The notes: generated from the letters alone by a model not told the origin. A DNA stretch of 64,000 nucleotides from Caproiciproducens galactitolivorans (GCF_026672255.1 NZ_JAPOHA010000009.1:62001-126000), one strand, 5' to 3'; positions 8,807-17,599 are shown, counted from the first letter of the stretch. A program made the numbers and translations.

Positions 8807-9955
8807 TTATCGGTGCAGAGAAACCTTATCGAAATTGGTTCTGTGCATATATACATTCTGAACCAAACCAAAGCCGAGATACAGGCAGGCCGCCGACGAG
8901 CCGCCCGCACTGAAAAACGGAAGGGTAACGCCCATTACCGGGAGAAGATTCAGGCACATGCCTAAGTTGAATAAAGCCTGTGCGGCGATCATGCCGAAAA
9001 ATCCGAAACAGATGGAATTGCCCAGACAATCCTGTGATTTCCTTGCAACCCGCAGTGTACGGAAAAGAAGAAGGAGGAGAAGAAGGATAATCAGCATACA
9101 GCCGACGAATCCAAGCAATTCTCCTGCAACGGAAAAAATAAAATCGCTCTGCTGTACCGGTACAAGGCCTTTGCTCACGCGGGTATCGCTGTTGAACAGG
9201 CCGCGTCCCCGAATCTGCCCGCTGCCGATGGAAAGCCTGCCCTGAATTTGCTGCATTCCTCTGCCGAGCGGCTCCGTTTCCGGATGACGGAAAATCGTAA
9301 ACCGGTCTTTCTGGTAATCCTTTAACACATATTTCCAGGCGATGGGGAAAGCCACCGCAAGCGCCGCAAAAACCGCCCCGAAGTACCGAAGCTGAATGCC
9401 CGCGCCGAACGCCATGGCAAGAAACATACAGAAGAATATGACTGCCGTGCCGTCGTCTCCCTGTAAATGAACCAGTCCGACCGGAATCATTGCGTGGCAG
9501 GCCAGCAGCATGATCTGTGGAAAGGACTTGAGCAAATCCCGTTCCTTTAATTCGGACAGATGTTTTGAAAAGGTAATAATAAAGCCGATTTTCACCAGTT
9601 CGCTGGGCTGAAAGGTACCGCCCGGAAGCTTGATCCAGGCCTTCGCGTTAATACCGCCGCTGCTGGTAACCGCCTGCCCGAAGATCTGTGTGTAAACAAT
9701 TAAAAACAGGCAAAATCCGGCCACAATATACCAATAATTCGAAATTTCCCGGTAATCAATCAGCGTAAAGAGAATCGCCCCGAAATATCCCACTACGATG
9801 GCGATGAGCTGAACCGTAAAATAGGACCTGCCCGACGGGCTTGGCGGAACCGTTTTCAGGAGCAAAAGGCTGTAAGCTGAAATGGACAGCATAATAAGCC
9901 ACAAGAGCTTGTCCGCTCTTTTTATATAATCAAGTAATGAATTTAATCTTTGCAT
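8807..9955 (-). CDS. rodA: SEDS peptidoglycan glycosyltransferase, RodA type
   Basis: A 382-residue polytopic membrane protein of the FtsW/RodA/SpoVE family, which polymerises lipid II together with a class B penicillin-binding protein. About ten hydrophobic segments are visible. Family blocks include INAKAWIKLPGGTFQPSELVK near residue 105 and LPFFSAGGSS near residue 345. The short N-terminus and lack of an FtsW-type C-terminal tail favour RodA, but FtsW or SpoVE cannot be fully excluded. The ATG is preceded by AGAGGTGA. It is monocistronic here, with its own promoter at 9978-10006, and is not accompanied by mreBCD or a class B PBP. Confidence 0.85.
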   Translation of the reverse strand: MQRLNSLLDYIKRADKLLWLIMLSISAYSLLLLKTVPPSPSGRSYFTVQLIAIVVGYFGAILFTLIDYREISNYWYIVAGFCLFLIVYTQIFGQAVTSSGGINAKAWIKLPGGTFQPSELVKIGFIITFSKHLSELKERDLLKSFPQIMLLACHAMIPVGLVHLQGDDGTAVIFFCMFLAMAFGAGIQLRYFGAVFAALAVAFPIAWKYVLKDYQKDRFTIFRHPETEPLGRGMQQIQGRLSIGSGQIRGRGLFNSDTRVSKGLVPVQQSDFIFSVAGELLGFVGCMLIILLLLLLLFRTLRVARKSQDCLGNSICFGFFGMIAAQALFNLGMCLNLLPVMGVTLPFFSAGGSSAACLYLGFGLVQNVYMHRTNFDKVSLHR

Positions 9956-9977
9956 TCCTTCACCTCTTAGTCTATTT

Positions 9978-10006
9978 ATTATATTATGTTACCGGGAAAA
10001 CTTCAA
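9978..10006 (-). promoter_or_regulatory. Sigma-A promoter of rodA
   Basis: On the minus strand TTGAAG (10001-10006), 17-base spacer, perfect TATAAT (9978-9983), ending 22 bases before the rodA start codon. Confidence 0.7.
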
Positions 10007-10117
10007 GTAAATAATAAAACCAGAAGTTGGAGGAAGATACCCGTCCGGCATTTCCGGCAATGTTATCCTATGACCGGATTTTACGGGCACAATCCGGTCA
10101 ATAATAAATCCGATGTC

Positions 10118-10150
10118 ATACAGGGCATTCCTGTATCTTAATTATTTTCT
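10118..10150 (+). terminator. Possible terminator-like hairpin upstream of fhs
   Basis: ATACAGG (10118-10124) and CCTGTAT (10130-10136) form a perfect 7-bp stem with a GCATT loop, followed by CTTAATTATTTTCT. No gene precedes it on this strand for more than a kilobase, so if real it would end a small RNA or a readthrough transcript. Confidence 0.35.
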
Positions 10151-10286
10151 AATATTAAATATTAAAAATGAGGGAATCGTTGCCGTGATGGGAAATATTA
10201 ACAGAAATATATGAAATTTACGTCCGGCGATTTTACGGGAAAAATTCAAATTTTGCCCTGTCGTGGTTCTTTTTTATCGAAAAATA

Positions 10287-10295
10287 TGATATAAT
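10287..10295 (+). promoter_or_regulatory. Extended -10 promoter of fhs
   Basis: TGATATAAT (TG at 10287-10288, TATAAT at 10290-10295) is an extended -10 element. No good -35 is seen at the normal distance. GAGGAG at 10313-10318 then precedes the fhs ATG by 8 bases. Confidence 0.6.
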
Positions 10296-10326
10296 TTTGT
10301 CATATTTTTTGTGAGGAGATGCATGA

Positions 10327-11994
10327 ATGCTAACTGACATCGAAATCGCGCAGCAGGCAAAACTTTTGCCGATTGCACAAATCGCTTCCGAACTTGATAT
10401 CCGCGAGGAAGAACTGGAACCCTACGGCAGATTTAAAGCAAAGCTGAACGACGCTCTCTACAACAGACTTGCCGACAAAAAGGACGGTAAACTTATTCTG
10501 GTAACGGCGATCAACCCTACTCCGGCGGGCGAGGGGAAAACCACCACAACGGCCGGTTTGGGCGAAGCAATGAAAAAGATCGGCAAGAACGCGATTATCG
10601 CCCTGCGGGAACCAAGCCTGGGGCCGGTGTTCGGAATTAAGGGCGGAGCCGCCGGCGGCGGTTATGCACAGGTTGTGCCGATGGAGGACATCAACCTGCA
10701 TTTTACCGGCGATTTTCATGCGATTACCTCCGCGAACAATCTTCTCTGCGCCATGTTGGACAACCATATGCAGCAGGGAAATGCTCTGGGAATTGACCCC
10801 CGAAGGATTTTAATTAAGCGCTGCCTCGATATGAACGACCGCGCTTTACGGAATATTGTGATCGGTCTCGGCGGAAAGATGAGCGGAATTCCGCGCGAAG
10901 ACAGCTTCTGCATTACGGTTGCAACGGAGATCATGGCGATTTTCTGCCTCGCTTCCGATTTGATGGATCTGAAAGAACGGCTTGGCAGAATTCTGGTGGC
11001 CTACACCTACGCGGGCGCGCCCGTATATGCATGTGACTTAAAGGCGCAGGGCGCAATGGCCGCGCTTTTGAAGGACGCGATCAATCCGAATCTGGTGCAG
11101 ACTTTAGAGGGCACACCGGTTATTATGCACGGCGGGCCATTCGCGAATATCGCCCACGGATGCAACTCGGTAAGAGCCACGCGCCTGGCGCTGAAGCTCG
11201 CCGATTACTGCATTACGGAGGCAGGATTCGGTTCCGACCTCGGCGCGGAAAAATTCATGGATATTAAATGCCGTCTTGCCGGATTAAAGCCCAATGCGAT
11301 TGTACTTGTCGCTACCGCGCGCGCGCTGAAATACAACGGCGGCGTGCCGAAAGACAAAACCGCTTTGGAAAATCCGGACGCGCTGAAAAAGGGTATCGTC
11401 AATTTGGGCGCGCACATCTCCAATATGGAAAAATACGGCGTTCCGGTAATTGTTGCGATCAACCGCTTTCCGAATGATTCCGAAGCGGAATTGAACTATA
11501 TTGAGAATTACTGCCGCGAGAACGGGGCGGATTTCGCGCTTTCCGAGGTCTTTGCAAAAGGCGGCGAGGGCGGCGTGGATCTGGCGAGAAAAGTATGTGA
11601 AGCGGCGGAGAAACCGGCGCATTTTCAGCCGATTTATTCCATTGATTCAACGATTAAACAGAAAATCGAGTGCATTGCAAAAGAGATTTACGGCGCGGAC
11701 GGCGTCGATTATACCGGTCAGGCGGAAAAAGCCATGCGGGACATTGAAGCGCTCGGTGGGAATGAACTTCCGGTCTGCATTGCAAAAACGCAGTATTCTT
11801 TGTCGGACAATGCCGCCTTGCTGGGCAGGCCGACCGGTTTCCGCATCACCATCCGTGACCTGCGCCTTTCCAACGGAGCGGGTTTTGTCGTTGCCTATGC
11901 GGGCGATATTCTCACAATGCCCGGACTGCCGAAAGTACCCTCCGCTGAAAAAATCGACGTGGATGCACAGGGAAAAATTTCGGGATTATTTTAA
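10327..11994 (+). CDS. fhs: Formate--tetrahydrofolate ligase
   Basis: A 555-residue enzyme joining formate and tetrahydrofolate at the cost of ATP to give 10-formyl-THF, used in purine synthesis, serine/glycine exchange and the Wood-Ljungdahl methyl branch. The P-loop [14 protein letters not shown] is at about residue 63-76, and the family blocks [21 protein letters not shown] and [11 protein letters not shown] follow. Length is normal. The ATG at 10327 is used because an out-of-register ATG at 10323 hits a stop after four codons. Other C1 genes are absent nearby, so the pathway context cannot be decided. tsaE follows after 17 bases. Confidence 0.97.
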   Translation: MLTDIEIAQQAKLLPIAQIASELDIREEELEPYGRFKAKLNDALYNRLADKKDGKLILVTAINPTPAGEGKTTTTAGLGEAMKKIGKNAIIALREPSLGPVFGIKGGAAGGGYAQVVPMEDINLHFTGDFHAITSANNLLCAMLDNHMQQGNALGIDPRRILIKRCLDMNDRALRNIVIGLGGKMSGIPREDSFCITVATEIMAIFCLASDLMDLKERLGRILVAYTYAGAPVYACDLKAQGAMAALLKDAINPNLVQTLEGTPVIMHGGPFANIAHGCNSVRATRLALKLADYCITEAGFGSDLGAEKFMDIKCRLAGLKPNAIVLVATARALKYNGGVPKDKTALENPDALKKGIVNLGAHISNMEKYGVPVIVAINRFPNDSEAELNYIENYCRENGADFALSEVFAKGGEGGVDLARKVCEAAEKPAHFQPIYSIDSTIKQKIECIAKEIYGADGVDYTGQAEKAMRDIEALGGNELPVCIAKTQYSLSDNAALLGRPTGFRITIRDLRLSNGAGFVVAYAGDILTMPGLPKVPSAEKIDVDAQGKISGLF

Positions 11995-12011
11995 GATACA
12001 AGGGGACTGCT

Positions 12012-12437
12012 ATGCGGGACATTAGGACATCTTCGCCGGCTGAAACAGAAGCGCTCGGCGAAAAAGTAGCCGAAAAACTATCCGGCGGCGAAGTGATTGC
12101 ATTTTTCGGCGGAATGGGGATGGGAAAAACCGCCTTTACGCGCGGGCTTGCAAGGGGGCTGGGGATTCCCGAGGGCGTTTCCAGCCCGACCTTTGCGCTC
12201 GTTCACGAATACCACGGCAGGCTGGATGTCTACCATTTCGATATGTTCCGCGTGTCCGGCTGGGACGACCTGTACTCCACCGGCTTTTTCGATTATTTGG
12301 AGAACGGCGGCGTTCTGGTGATCGAATGGAGCGAAAATATTGAAGCCGCGCTTCCGCAGGATGCCATCCGTATTGAAATCCGGCGGGGCGAGGGCGAAAA
12401 CGAACGCATTTTTCACATTGAGGGGATGGAACTATGA
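12012..12437 (+). CDS. tsaE: tRNA t6A biosynthesis ATPase TsaE
   Basis: A 141-residue P-loop ATPase that works with TsaB and TsaD to make N6-threonylcarbamoyl-adenosine at position 37 of ANN-decoding tRNAs. Walker A is GGMGMGKT near residue 35, and the family block SSPTFALVHEY follows at about residue 58. A second conserved block, IEWSENIEAALP, is at about residue 104. The last codons overlap tsaB by 4 bases (ATGA), which indicates translational coupling. Confidence 0.93.
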   Translation: MRDIRTSSPAETEALGEKVAEKLSGGEVIAFFGGMGMGKTAFTRGLARGLGIPEGVSSPTFALVHEYHGRLDVYHFDMFRVSGWDDLYSTGFFDYLENGGVLVIEWSENIEAALPQDAIRIEIRRGEGENERIFHIEGMEL

Positions 12438-13144
12438 GAATATTGGCGATTGATTCGTCGGCGACTGCGGCGTCGGCGGCATTGGTTGAGGACGGAAAAG
12501 TGCTGGGCGAATTTTACATCAATACGAAGCTGACACACAGCCAGACGCTGATGCCGATGATTGACAATGTGCTGAAATGCACGCGGGCGGACTTGCAAAG
12601 CGTTGATTTGTTTGCGGTCAGTTCCGGCCCCGGCTCCTTTACGGGCATTCGTATCGGCATTGCGAGCGTCAAGGGTCTTGCCATGGCGCAGGGTAAGCCC
12701 TGTGTAGGCGTATCCACGCTGGAAGCCATGGCGCAGAACTTGGAACATATGGACTGCACGGTATGCGCGGTGATGGACGCGCGCTGCGGGCAGGTTTACA
12801 ACGCGGTTTTCCGCGCGCACGGCGGAAGCCTTGAAAGAGTTACGGAGGATCGGGCGCTCTCCATTCCGAATTTAGCGGCGGAATGTGAAAAATATGCAAA
12901 ACCGCTGATGCTTGTTGGAGATGGCGCGAAATTGTGCTATAATAATGAGCGGTTTCAAAGTCTTCATGCGATTTTGCCGCCCGAACCCCTGATTTATCAG
13001 CGTGCCTGCGGGGTTGCAAAATCCGCGTGCAAAGTATATGAGCAGGGCGGAGCGGTGTCTCCGGCAGCTCTGATGCCGGTTTATCTGCGCCCGCCGCAGG
13101 CGGAGCGCGAATTAAAAAAACGAATAAAAGGAGAAAACAAATGA
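12434..13144 (+). CDS. tsaB: tRNA t6A biosynthesis protein TsaB
   Basis: A 236-residue ASKHA-fold protein, the scaffold partner of the TsaD catalytic subunit in t6A synthesis. Recognised by the N-terminal ILAIDSSATAASAAL, the block HSQTLMPMID and the signature SSGPGSFTGIRIGIASVKGL around residues 63-82. The usual next genes rimI and tsaD are not in this window. The 3' end overlaps rpiB by 4 bases. Confidence 0.93.
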   Translation: MRILAIDSSATAASAALVEDGKVLGEFYINTKLTHSQTLMPMIDNVLKCTRADLQSVDLFAVSSGPGSFTGIRIGIASVKGLAMAQGKPCVGVSTLEAMAQNLEHMDCTVCAVMDARCGQVYNAVFRAHGGSLERVTEDRALSIPNLAAECEKYAKPLMLVGDGAKLCYNNERFQSLHAILPPEPLIYQRACGVAKSACKVYEQGGAVSPAALMPVYLRPPQAERELKKRIKGENK

Positions 13145-13584
13145 TAGCTTTAGGAGCAGACCACGGCGGATTGCAGTTAAAAGAAGCGATCAAGAAGTAT
13201 TTGGAAAGCGAAAACATAGAATGCAAGGATTTCGGAACGTTTGACGAAACTTCCGTCGACTACGCGCCGATTGCGGCGAAAGTGGCGCACTGCGTTGCAA
13301 ACGGTGAGGCGGAAAGCGGAATTCTTTGCTGCGGAACAGGAATCGGCATGAGCATTGCCGCCAACAAGGTGAAAGGCATCCGCGCATCCGTTTGCTCCGA
13401 CGCATACTGCACAGAAATGACCCGTCGTCACAACAATGCGAATATCCTCTGCATGGGCGGAAGGGTGATTGACGAAGCGAAAGCAGTTGAATTTGCAAAG
13501 ATTTTTCTGCAGACCGAGTTTGAAGGCGGCCGCCACCAGCGTCGTCTCGACGAAATCGCAGCGATCGAGCGCGGCGAACTGTAA
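13141..13584 (+). CDS. rpiB: Ribose-5-phosphate isomerase B
   Basis: A 147-residue RpiB/LacAB-family isomerase interconverting ribulose 5-phosphate and ribose 5-phosphate in the non-oxidative pentose phosphate pathway. Motifs: ALGADHGG at the N-terminus, [14 protein letters not shown] with the catalytic cysteine near residue 65, and [14 protein letters not shown] near residue 98. It starts within the tsaB stop (ATGA). The next gene, upp, consumes PRPP made from ribose 5-phosphate, so the pair is metabolically coherent. Confidence 0.95.
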   Translation: MIALGADHGGLQLKEAIKKYLESENIECKDFGTFDETSVDYAPIAAKVAHCVANGEAESGILCCGTGIGMSIAANKVKGIRASVCSDAYCTEMTRRHNNANILCMGGRVIDEAKAVEFAKIFLQTEFEGGRHQRRLDEIAAIERGEL

Positions 13585-13616
13585 TAAAAAAGTTAATAAT
13601 TTTGGAGGCTGTCAGT

Positions 13617-14249
13617 ATGGATAAACAGGTCTTTATTATGGATCATCCCCTCATTCAGCATAAACTTACTTTTCTGCGTGATAAAAATACCGGTTCAAAG
13701 GAATTCCGCGAGCTGGTAGGCGAAATCGCAATGCTGATGTGTTATGAGGCGACAAGGGATCTGCCCTTGGAGGAAACAACGATTGAAACCCCGATCAGTG
13801 AAACAAAAACGAAGGTGATCGCCGGAAGAAAACTCGCGTTTGTTCCGATTTTAAGAGCGGGCCTCGGCATGGTCGACGGCGTGCTTAGCATGGTCCCCGC
13901 CGCAAAGGTCGGCCATATCGGCCTTTACCGCGATCACGAAACCTTGCAGCCGGTCGAATATTACAGCAAGCTCCCGCTGGATATTAACGAGCGCGACGTC
14001 ATTGTTCTGGACCCGATGCTTGCAACCGGCGGTTCGGCAATCGATGCCGTGACAATCATTAAGCGCAGCAACCCGAAGAGCATCCGCTTTATGTGCATTA
14101 TCGCGGCGCCGGAAGGAATTAAAGCCTTCACAGCCGTGCACCCGGACGTAGAGCTTTACTGCGCCGCCGTTGACGATCATCTGAACGAAAACGGCTACAT
14201 CGTCCCGGGTCTCGGCGACGCCGGCGACCGCATTTTCGGAACGCTTTAA
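13617..14249 (+). CDS. upp: Uracil phosphoribosyltransferase
   Basis: A 210-residue type I phosphoribosyltransferase converting uracil plus PRPP to UMP. The PRPP-binding loop is [12 protein letters not shown] near residue 131, and the C-terminal [13 protein letters not shown] block is the uracil-site signature of Upp. The ATG at 13617 lies 8 bases after GGAGG (13604-13608); an in-frame TTG at 13602 overlaps that site and is rejected. No separate promoter is evident, so readthrough from rpiB is likely. Confidence 0.97.
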   Translation: MDKQVFIMDHPLIQHKLTFLRDKNTGSKEFRELVGEIAMLMCYEATRDLPLEETTIETPISETKTKVIAGRKLAFVPILRAGLGMVDGVLSMVPAAKVGHIGLYRDHETLQPVEYYSKLPLDINERDVIVLDPMLATGGSAIDAVTIIKRSNPKSIRFMCIIAAPEGIKAFTAVHPDVELYCAAVDDHLNENGYIVPGLGDAGDRIFGTL

Positions 14250-14285
14250 TAGATTCATTCCTACAATCGGAACAGGAGGGCCACA

Positions 14286-14726
14286 TTGGATATTCGGGAA
14301 GCAAGGGAAGAGGATTTGCGCGGTTTACTGGAACTTTATACGCAACTGCACGAGAATCCTCTGCCGGATATAGACGAGGACATCGAAAAGCTTTGGAGAC
14401 GGATTTTAGATGATCGAAACCAGCATATTCTGCTTGGACTTGAGAATCGAAAAATCGTTTCTTCCTGTGTAATCGTTATTGTTCCGAATTTAACCCATGG
14501 GCAAAGGCCCTACGCCTTTATTGAGAATGTAATTACCGATGAAAACAATCGTCATCAAGGCAATGCAACTGCCATTCTGGAATGTGCCAGAAAAATCGCT
14601 GAAAAAGAGCATTGTTACAAAATTATGCTGATGACAGGTTCAAAGCAGGAAAGTACGTTGCATTTTTACGAACAGGCAGGCTATAACCGAAAAGATAAAA
14701 CGGCATTTATCCAATGGCTCGCCTAG
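14286..14726 (+). CDS. GNAT-family N-acetyltransferase
   Basis: A 146-residue GNAT acetyltransferase. The N-terminal IREAREEDLRGLLELY and the acetyl-CoA loop NRHQGNATAI near residue 96 are typical, as is the closing FYEQAGYN. The substrate is not predictable. It starts with TTG behind AGGAGGG (14274-14280), and ends just before an intrinsic terminator. It could be RimI-like given nearby tsaB, but the sequence looks like a generic small-molecule GNAT, so I leave it unnamed. Confidence 0.8.
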   Translation: MDIREAREEDLRGLLELYTQLHENPLPDIDEDIEKLWRRILDDRNQHILLGLENRKIVSSCVIVIVPNLTHGQRPYAFIENVITDENNRHQGNATAILECARKIAEKEHCYKIMLMTGSKQESTLHFYEQAGYNRKDKTAFIQWLA

Positions 14727-14744
14727 TGTTAAAATTTAAAACGG

Positions 14745-14770
14745 GGAGCGGTTTTTTGACCGCTCCTTTT
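14745..14770 (+). terminator. Intrinsic terminator after the GNAT gene
   Basis: GGAGCGGT (14745-14752) pairs with ACCGCTCC (14759-14766), loop TTTTTG, followed by TTTT. It ends the fhs-to-GNAT transcription unit. Confidence 0.85.
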
Positions 14771-14824
14771 GCTATCTCGCAGGAAGGGAATACGGCCCTG
14801 TTTGTTGCCTATAAACAGAATCAT

Positions 14825-14980
14825 TTTGAAAAATAGACTTGAAAAGAGCCTGCTGTTCAGGTAAGATAAGATCGCAAAGACGAAAACACAGTTCTGGTCG
14901 GTAGTCCAGACGCGGCATTCAGCCGTCAGTAACCTGCCTCCTAAGGTTGTCCGGTCTTTGTTAAGTTGCTTTTAGGAGGA
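14825..14980 (+). ncRNA. yjdF-type (azaaromatic-sensing) riboswitch
   Basis: The leader of the yjdF gene carries conserved-looking blocks of the yjdF RNA motif as I recall it: GATCGCAAAGACG (14868 onward), TGGTCGGTAGTCCAGA, GCATTCAGCCGTCAGT and ACCTGCCTCCTAAGG, ending at the ribosome site. CCTCCTAA (14937-14944) is an exact complement of TTAGGAGG (14972-14979), the ribosome site. The structure can therefore hide or expose it, consistent with translational control. The 5' boundary is approximate. Known members bind diverse planar heteroaromatic compounds. Confidence 0.8.
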
Positions 14981-14987
14981 ATTTCAC

Positions 14988-15401
14988 ATGGACGAATGCA
15001 GAATTACGGTGTTTTTTGAGGACCCCTTCTGGGTTGGCGCAATGGAACGGCTGACCGACGGAAAGCTGGAAGCCGCGAAAGTAACCTTCGGCGCCGAACC
15101 GAAGGATTATGAGATCTACAGCTATTTCTTAAAAAACTGGAAAAGGCTGCGATTTAGTCCGCCCGTTGCAAACCAAAAGATTGAAAAAGCGAAAATCAAT
15201 CCGAAACGGCTGCAGCGGCTGATCAACGGCCAATTGTCGCAAAGCGGAATCGGCACAAAGGCGCAGCAGGCCCTGAAGCTGCAGCAGGAGCAGGGGAAGC
15301 TGGAGCGAAAATCTTTTTACCGGAAGCGGTCGGAAGAGGAAGGACAGCGCCGGTTTGCACTGCGCCAAAAAAAGAAGAAAGAAAAACACAGGGGCAGATA
15401 A
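14988..15401 (+). CDS. yjdF: YjdF family protein (DUF2992)
   Basis: A 137-residue protein of the YjdF family, unknown in function but usually encoded behind the yjdF riboswitch. The N-terminal half contains ITVFFEDPFWVGAMERL and the AKVTFGAEPKDYEIY block. The middle has NPKRLQRLINGQL, and the C-terminal ~45 residues are highly basic and rich in Lys, Arg, Gln and Glu, which hints at nucleic acid or ribosome contact. AGGAGGA at 14974-14980 precedes the ATG by 7 bases and lies inside the riboswitch. A bidirectional terminator follows at once. A role in coping with toxic heteroaromatic compounds is inferred from the riboswitch ligand class. Confidence 0.88.
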   Translation: MDECRITVFFEDPFWVGAMERLTDGKLEAAKVTFGAEPKDYEIYSYFLKNWKRLRFSPPVANQKIEKAKINPKRLQRLINGQLSQSGIGTKAQQALKLQQEQGKLERKSFYRKRSEEEGQRRFALRQKKKKEKHRGR

Positions 15402-15411
15402 TCCGCGTATG

Positions 15412-15450
15412 AAAAAAGGCTTTGAACTTTTACGGTTCAGAGCCTTTTTT
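15412..15450. terminator. Bidirectional terminator after yjdF
   Basis: AAAAAAGGCTTTGAAC (15412-15427) pairs with GGTTCAGAGCCTTTTTT (15434-15450) around a 6-base loop. A and T runs on both sides make it functional in both directions, and it abuts the stop codon of the convergent gene at 15451. Confidence 0.9.
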
Positions 15451-16386
15451 CTATAAATTTAATTCCTGTATATACTTCGCGACGGAATCTTCATTTGCCG
15501 GGTCAAATTCAGCAGGTTTCTTTATGAGGAAAAGGTTTTCCACGTGCCGGATTCCCTCGCCGGGATCCAGGCTGTAAAGCGGGCTTAACGTCTGCATTTC
15601 CAAAAAATCCTTGCACATATAGGTTTCGGAAGAACAGCCGTAATCCGGGTAGGGCGCGGAAGGAGTATGCACATATCGTTTAACCAGCGCGGTATCTCCG
15701 TTTGCATAACAGGCCCATCCCAAAGGATTGTTCAGCCCGATTTTTAAGGGCTTTTCGTTATTTTTATCATGCCGCACGGTCATAAACCGGCTGCCGAAGG
15801 AAAGGCGTTCATCATGAAAATCCGTGCCCGGCCACAAGGATATGGTCCGGTTCGGCGCCGTTGCATTGCTGTTGTCCGTGTTCAGCGGAAGAATTTCCGT
15901 CCCGCCGCCGTTCAGCATCGTAATCGCCCAAAGAGAGCAGGCGTGTTTTTCTTTTGAACTGTTTTTGGCGCTGTGTACGACCATGATGTCGGTCGTACCT
16001 TCGCTCATGATAATTTCAAAGCTAAGCTGCATATCATTCTGCTTTTGGTGGGGAGGAGTAAAGGTGACTCCTTCCGGCAAAATTCCGTATACCACCGGTT
16101 CGTTGTCCGGGTAATAGGTATCCGGCATCTTTTCCGGACTCAGCCAGATGCGGTGTCCTCCGTAAAAGGTAAAAGCGTCCTTGCCAAAGCGTTCCGTCGT
16201 TTTTTCATTCTGTACTGTATATTTTCGTTCCAGATCATTATAAAGAACATTCGGTCCTTCGGTAAAACCGAAACGTACAATCCGCGGGCCAAAGTTGATT
16301 GTGACGGCAACGTCGATTAATCCATTGCTTATCTGCAAACATTTTCCATAGTTCTCATACTCTATTTCTTTTATTTCAACAGACAA
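15451..16386 (-). CDS. Unrecognised protein, possibly sugar-mutarotase-like fold
   Basis: I do not recognise this 311-residue protein with confidence. It is soluble, with no signal peptide or membrane segment, and reads as mostly beta strand. Conserved-looking blocks are TINFGPRIVRFGF near residue 32, YGGHRIWLSPE near 75 and the central WAITMLNGGG. The GPR and GGHRLW-like blocks resemble aldose-epimerase-like (DUF4380-type) beta-sandwich proteins, so a carbohydrate ligand is possible. Start: an ATG at 16398 sits only a base or so after AAAGG, so I prefer the TTG at 16386, about 11 bases after that site. It lies 22 bases after tmcAL and is probably cotranscribed with it. Confidence 0.6.
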   Translation of the reverse strand: MSVEIKEIEYENYGKCLQISNGLIDVAVTINFGPRIVRFGFTEGPNVLYNDLERKYTVQNEKTTERFGKDAFTFYGGHRIWLSPEKMPDTYYPDNEPVVYGILPEGVTFTPPHQKQNDMQLSFEIIMSEGTTDIMVVHSAKNSSKEKHACSLWAITMLNGGGTEILPLNTDNSNATAPNRTISLWPGTDFHDERLSFGSRFMTVRHDKNNEKPLKIGLNNPLGWACYANGDTALVKRYVHTPSAPYPDYGCSSETYMCKDFLEMQTLSPLYSLDPGEGIRHVENLFLIKKPAEFDPANEDSVAKYIQELNL

Positions 16387-16408
16387 TTGAAGACACATCC
16401 TTTCAGCT

Positions 16409-17599
16409 TCAAGACGAAATGGAAAGAATACCGGTTGTCCTATCGCTTCCGCAGGGCGCGGCTTTGGGAGAGCAAAGGGAATAAAGGTCAGTCGCCCTGC
16501 TTTCTAATTCAATCATACTTTTCCCGTCATTGTCAAGGGACAATATGTCTGATGTGTTGGTAACAACAGGAAGTTTTGCGGAAGGCTTTAACAAATGCAG
16601 AATTTCCGTTCCGCGTTTGTTAAAACCAAGGACGCGAAGATACGGGGGAATCCCCTTGTTCATGGAGGAATCCAATCCTAAAAAGGCGGAAAGCACAATT
16701 CGCCGGATGCGCGCATGGGTATATCTTTTCGATTTGATCAGGGAATATAATTCATCAAGGGAGCATGCTTTGCGCGAAGCTTCATATACGCGGTTTTCCA
16801 AGCCCTCGCTGATATCCGGCAGCGCGGCGAATTCCTCCCGGTTCATACTTCGCAGCTTTGCGAGGACGGCCCGTTCCGCCGCGGCGATCGAAACCGGCGC
16901 GCTGCCCGCTTCGATTTCACGCAGCGCGATCTCCGCCGCGCTGTTCGGCATCCATTTGGCAAAGTCCTCCCCGGCGTGCATGCACATCCGTATTTGGGAA
17001 GCGGAGGCGATTTCATCCACGGCGGCCTGCGCGTCGTGCGCGGCTCCAAGGCGCTGTATTGTAAACGGCACCGCTTTTGATTGCAGGCGGTTCAGCGCCT
17101 TGAGATATTCGATCGCGAGGATATTATTGGGCTCACGCAGAAGGCGGGAAGCTTCGCCGTCAATTTGGCTTACGGCATTCTGCCTTGCCCTTGCAAAGGT
17201 CGCTCCGCTTTTCATCTCGTTTCGAACCGCATGGTGAAAGCGGAAGGAAGACAGCGCCTGCGCCGCTTTCCGGAGCTCGTCGATTCGGCCGCATTCGCTT
17301 CCGAAACTCAGCATATCAACGCTCAGGGCATCCAAAAGGGAAACTCCGCCGAATGCAAAGGTCTCCGCGCCGGAAAGTGCCCACGGAAGCGGAAGCTCGA
17401 TGACAAGGTCGGCGCCATTCGCAAGCGCCTGTCTTGTCCTTGCCCATTTTGACAGAATGGCCGGTTCACCGCGCTGAACAAAATTACCGCTCATGACCGC
17501 AACAACGTGCGTAGCCCCTTCCATCCGGGTACGCGATATTAGCGAGGCATGTCCGCGATGAAACGGATTAAATTCAGAAACAATCCCCGAAACAAGCAT
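16409..17599 (-). CDS. tmcAL: tRNA(Met) cytidine acetate ligase TmcAL
   Basis: A 396-residue nucleotidyltransferase-fold enzyme (formerly YlbM) that activates acetate with ATP and forms N4-acetylcytidine at the wobble base of elongator tRNA-Met. The adenylyl-transfer motif is GIVSEFNPFHRGHASLI at residues 5-21 (HRGH corresponds to HxGH). GNFVQRGEPAILSKWARTRQ follows, then ADLVIELPLPWALSGAE near residue 85. The ribosome site AAGGAG is about 10 bases before the ATG. It is divergent from ackA, which makes acetate, with overlapping promoters. Family assignment is firm; the ac4C activity is taken from the Bacillus homologue. Confidence 0.9.
   Translation of the reverse strand: MLVSGIVSEFNPFHRGHASLISRTRMEGATHVVAVMSGNFVQRGEPAILSKWARTRQALANGADLVIELPLPWALSGAETFAFGGVSLLDALSVDMLSFGSECGRIDELRKAAQALSSFRFHHAVRNEMKSGATFARARQNAVSQIDGEASRLLREPNNILAIEYLKALNRLQSKAVPFTIQRLGAAHDAQAAVDEIASASQIRMCMHAGEDFAKWMPNSAAEIALREIEAGSAPVSIAAAERAVLAKLRSMNREEFAALPDISEGLENRVYEASRKACSLDELYSLIKSKRYTHARIRRIVLSAFLGLDSSMNKGIPPYLRVLGFNKRGTEILHLLKPSAKLPVVTNTSDILSLDNDGKSMIELESRATDLYSLCSPKAAPCGSDRTTGILSISS

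Larger units (their letters stand above)
9956..10326. other. 371-base gene-free region with repeats between rodA and fhs
   Basis: No ORF with a credible ribosome site is visible. It holds the rodA promoter (left) and the fhs promoter (right). Between them are an inverted repeat GACCGGATT/AATCCGGTC (10072-10080 and 10091-10099) and a hairpin ATACAGG/CCTGTAT (10118-10136) followed by a T-rich run. Two short direct repeats also occur: CGTCCGGC at 10042 and 10221, and GATTTTACGGG at 10077 and 10229. It does not match any riboswitch I can recall, including the folate class expected near fhs. Confidence 0.6.

Noticed and set aside
10020-10326. Tetrahydrofolate riboswitch upstream of fhs
   Set aside because: The conserved blocks I recall for that class are absent; only generic inverted repeats are present.
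14880-14975. Cobalamin or T-box riboswitch upstream of the gene at 14988
   Set aside because: ACCTGCC resembles part of the B12 box and AAGGTTGTCCGG vaguely resembles a T-box, but the other required blocks are missing and the downstream gene is yjdF, which has its own riboswitch class.
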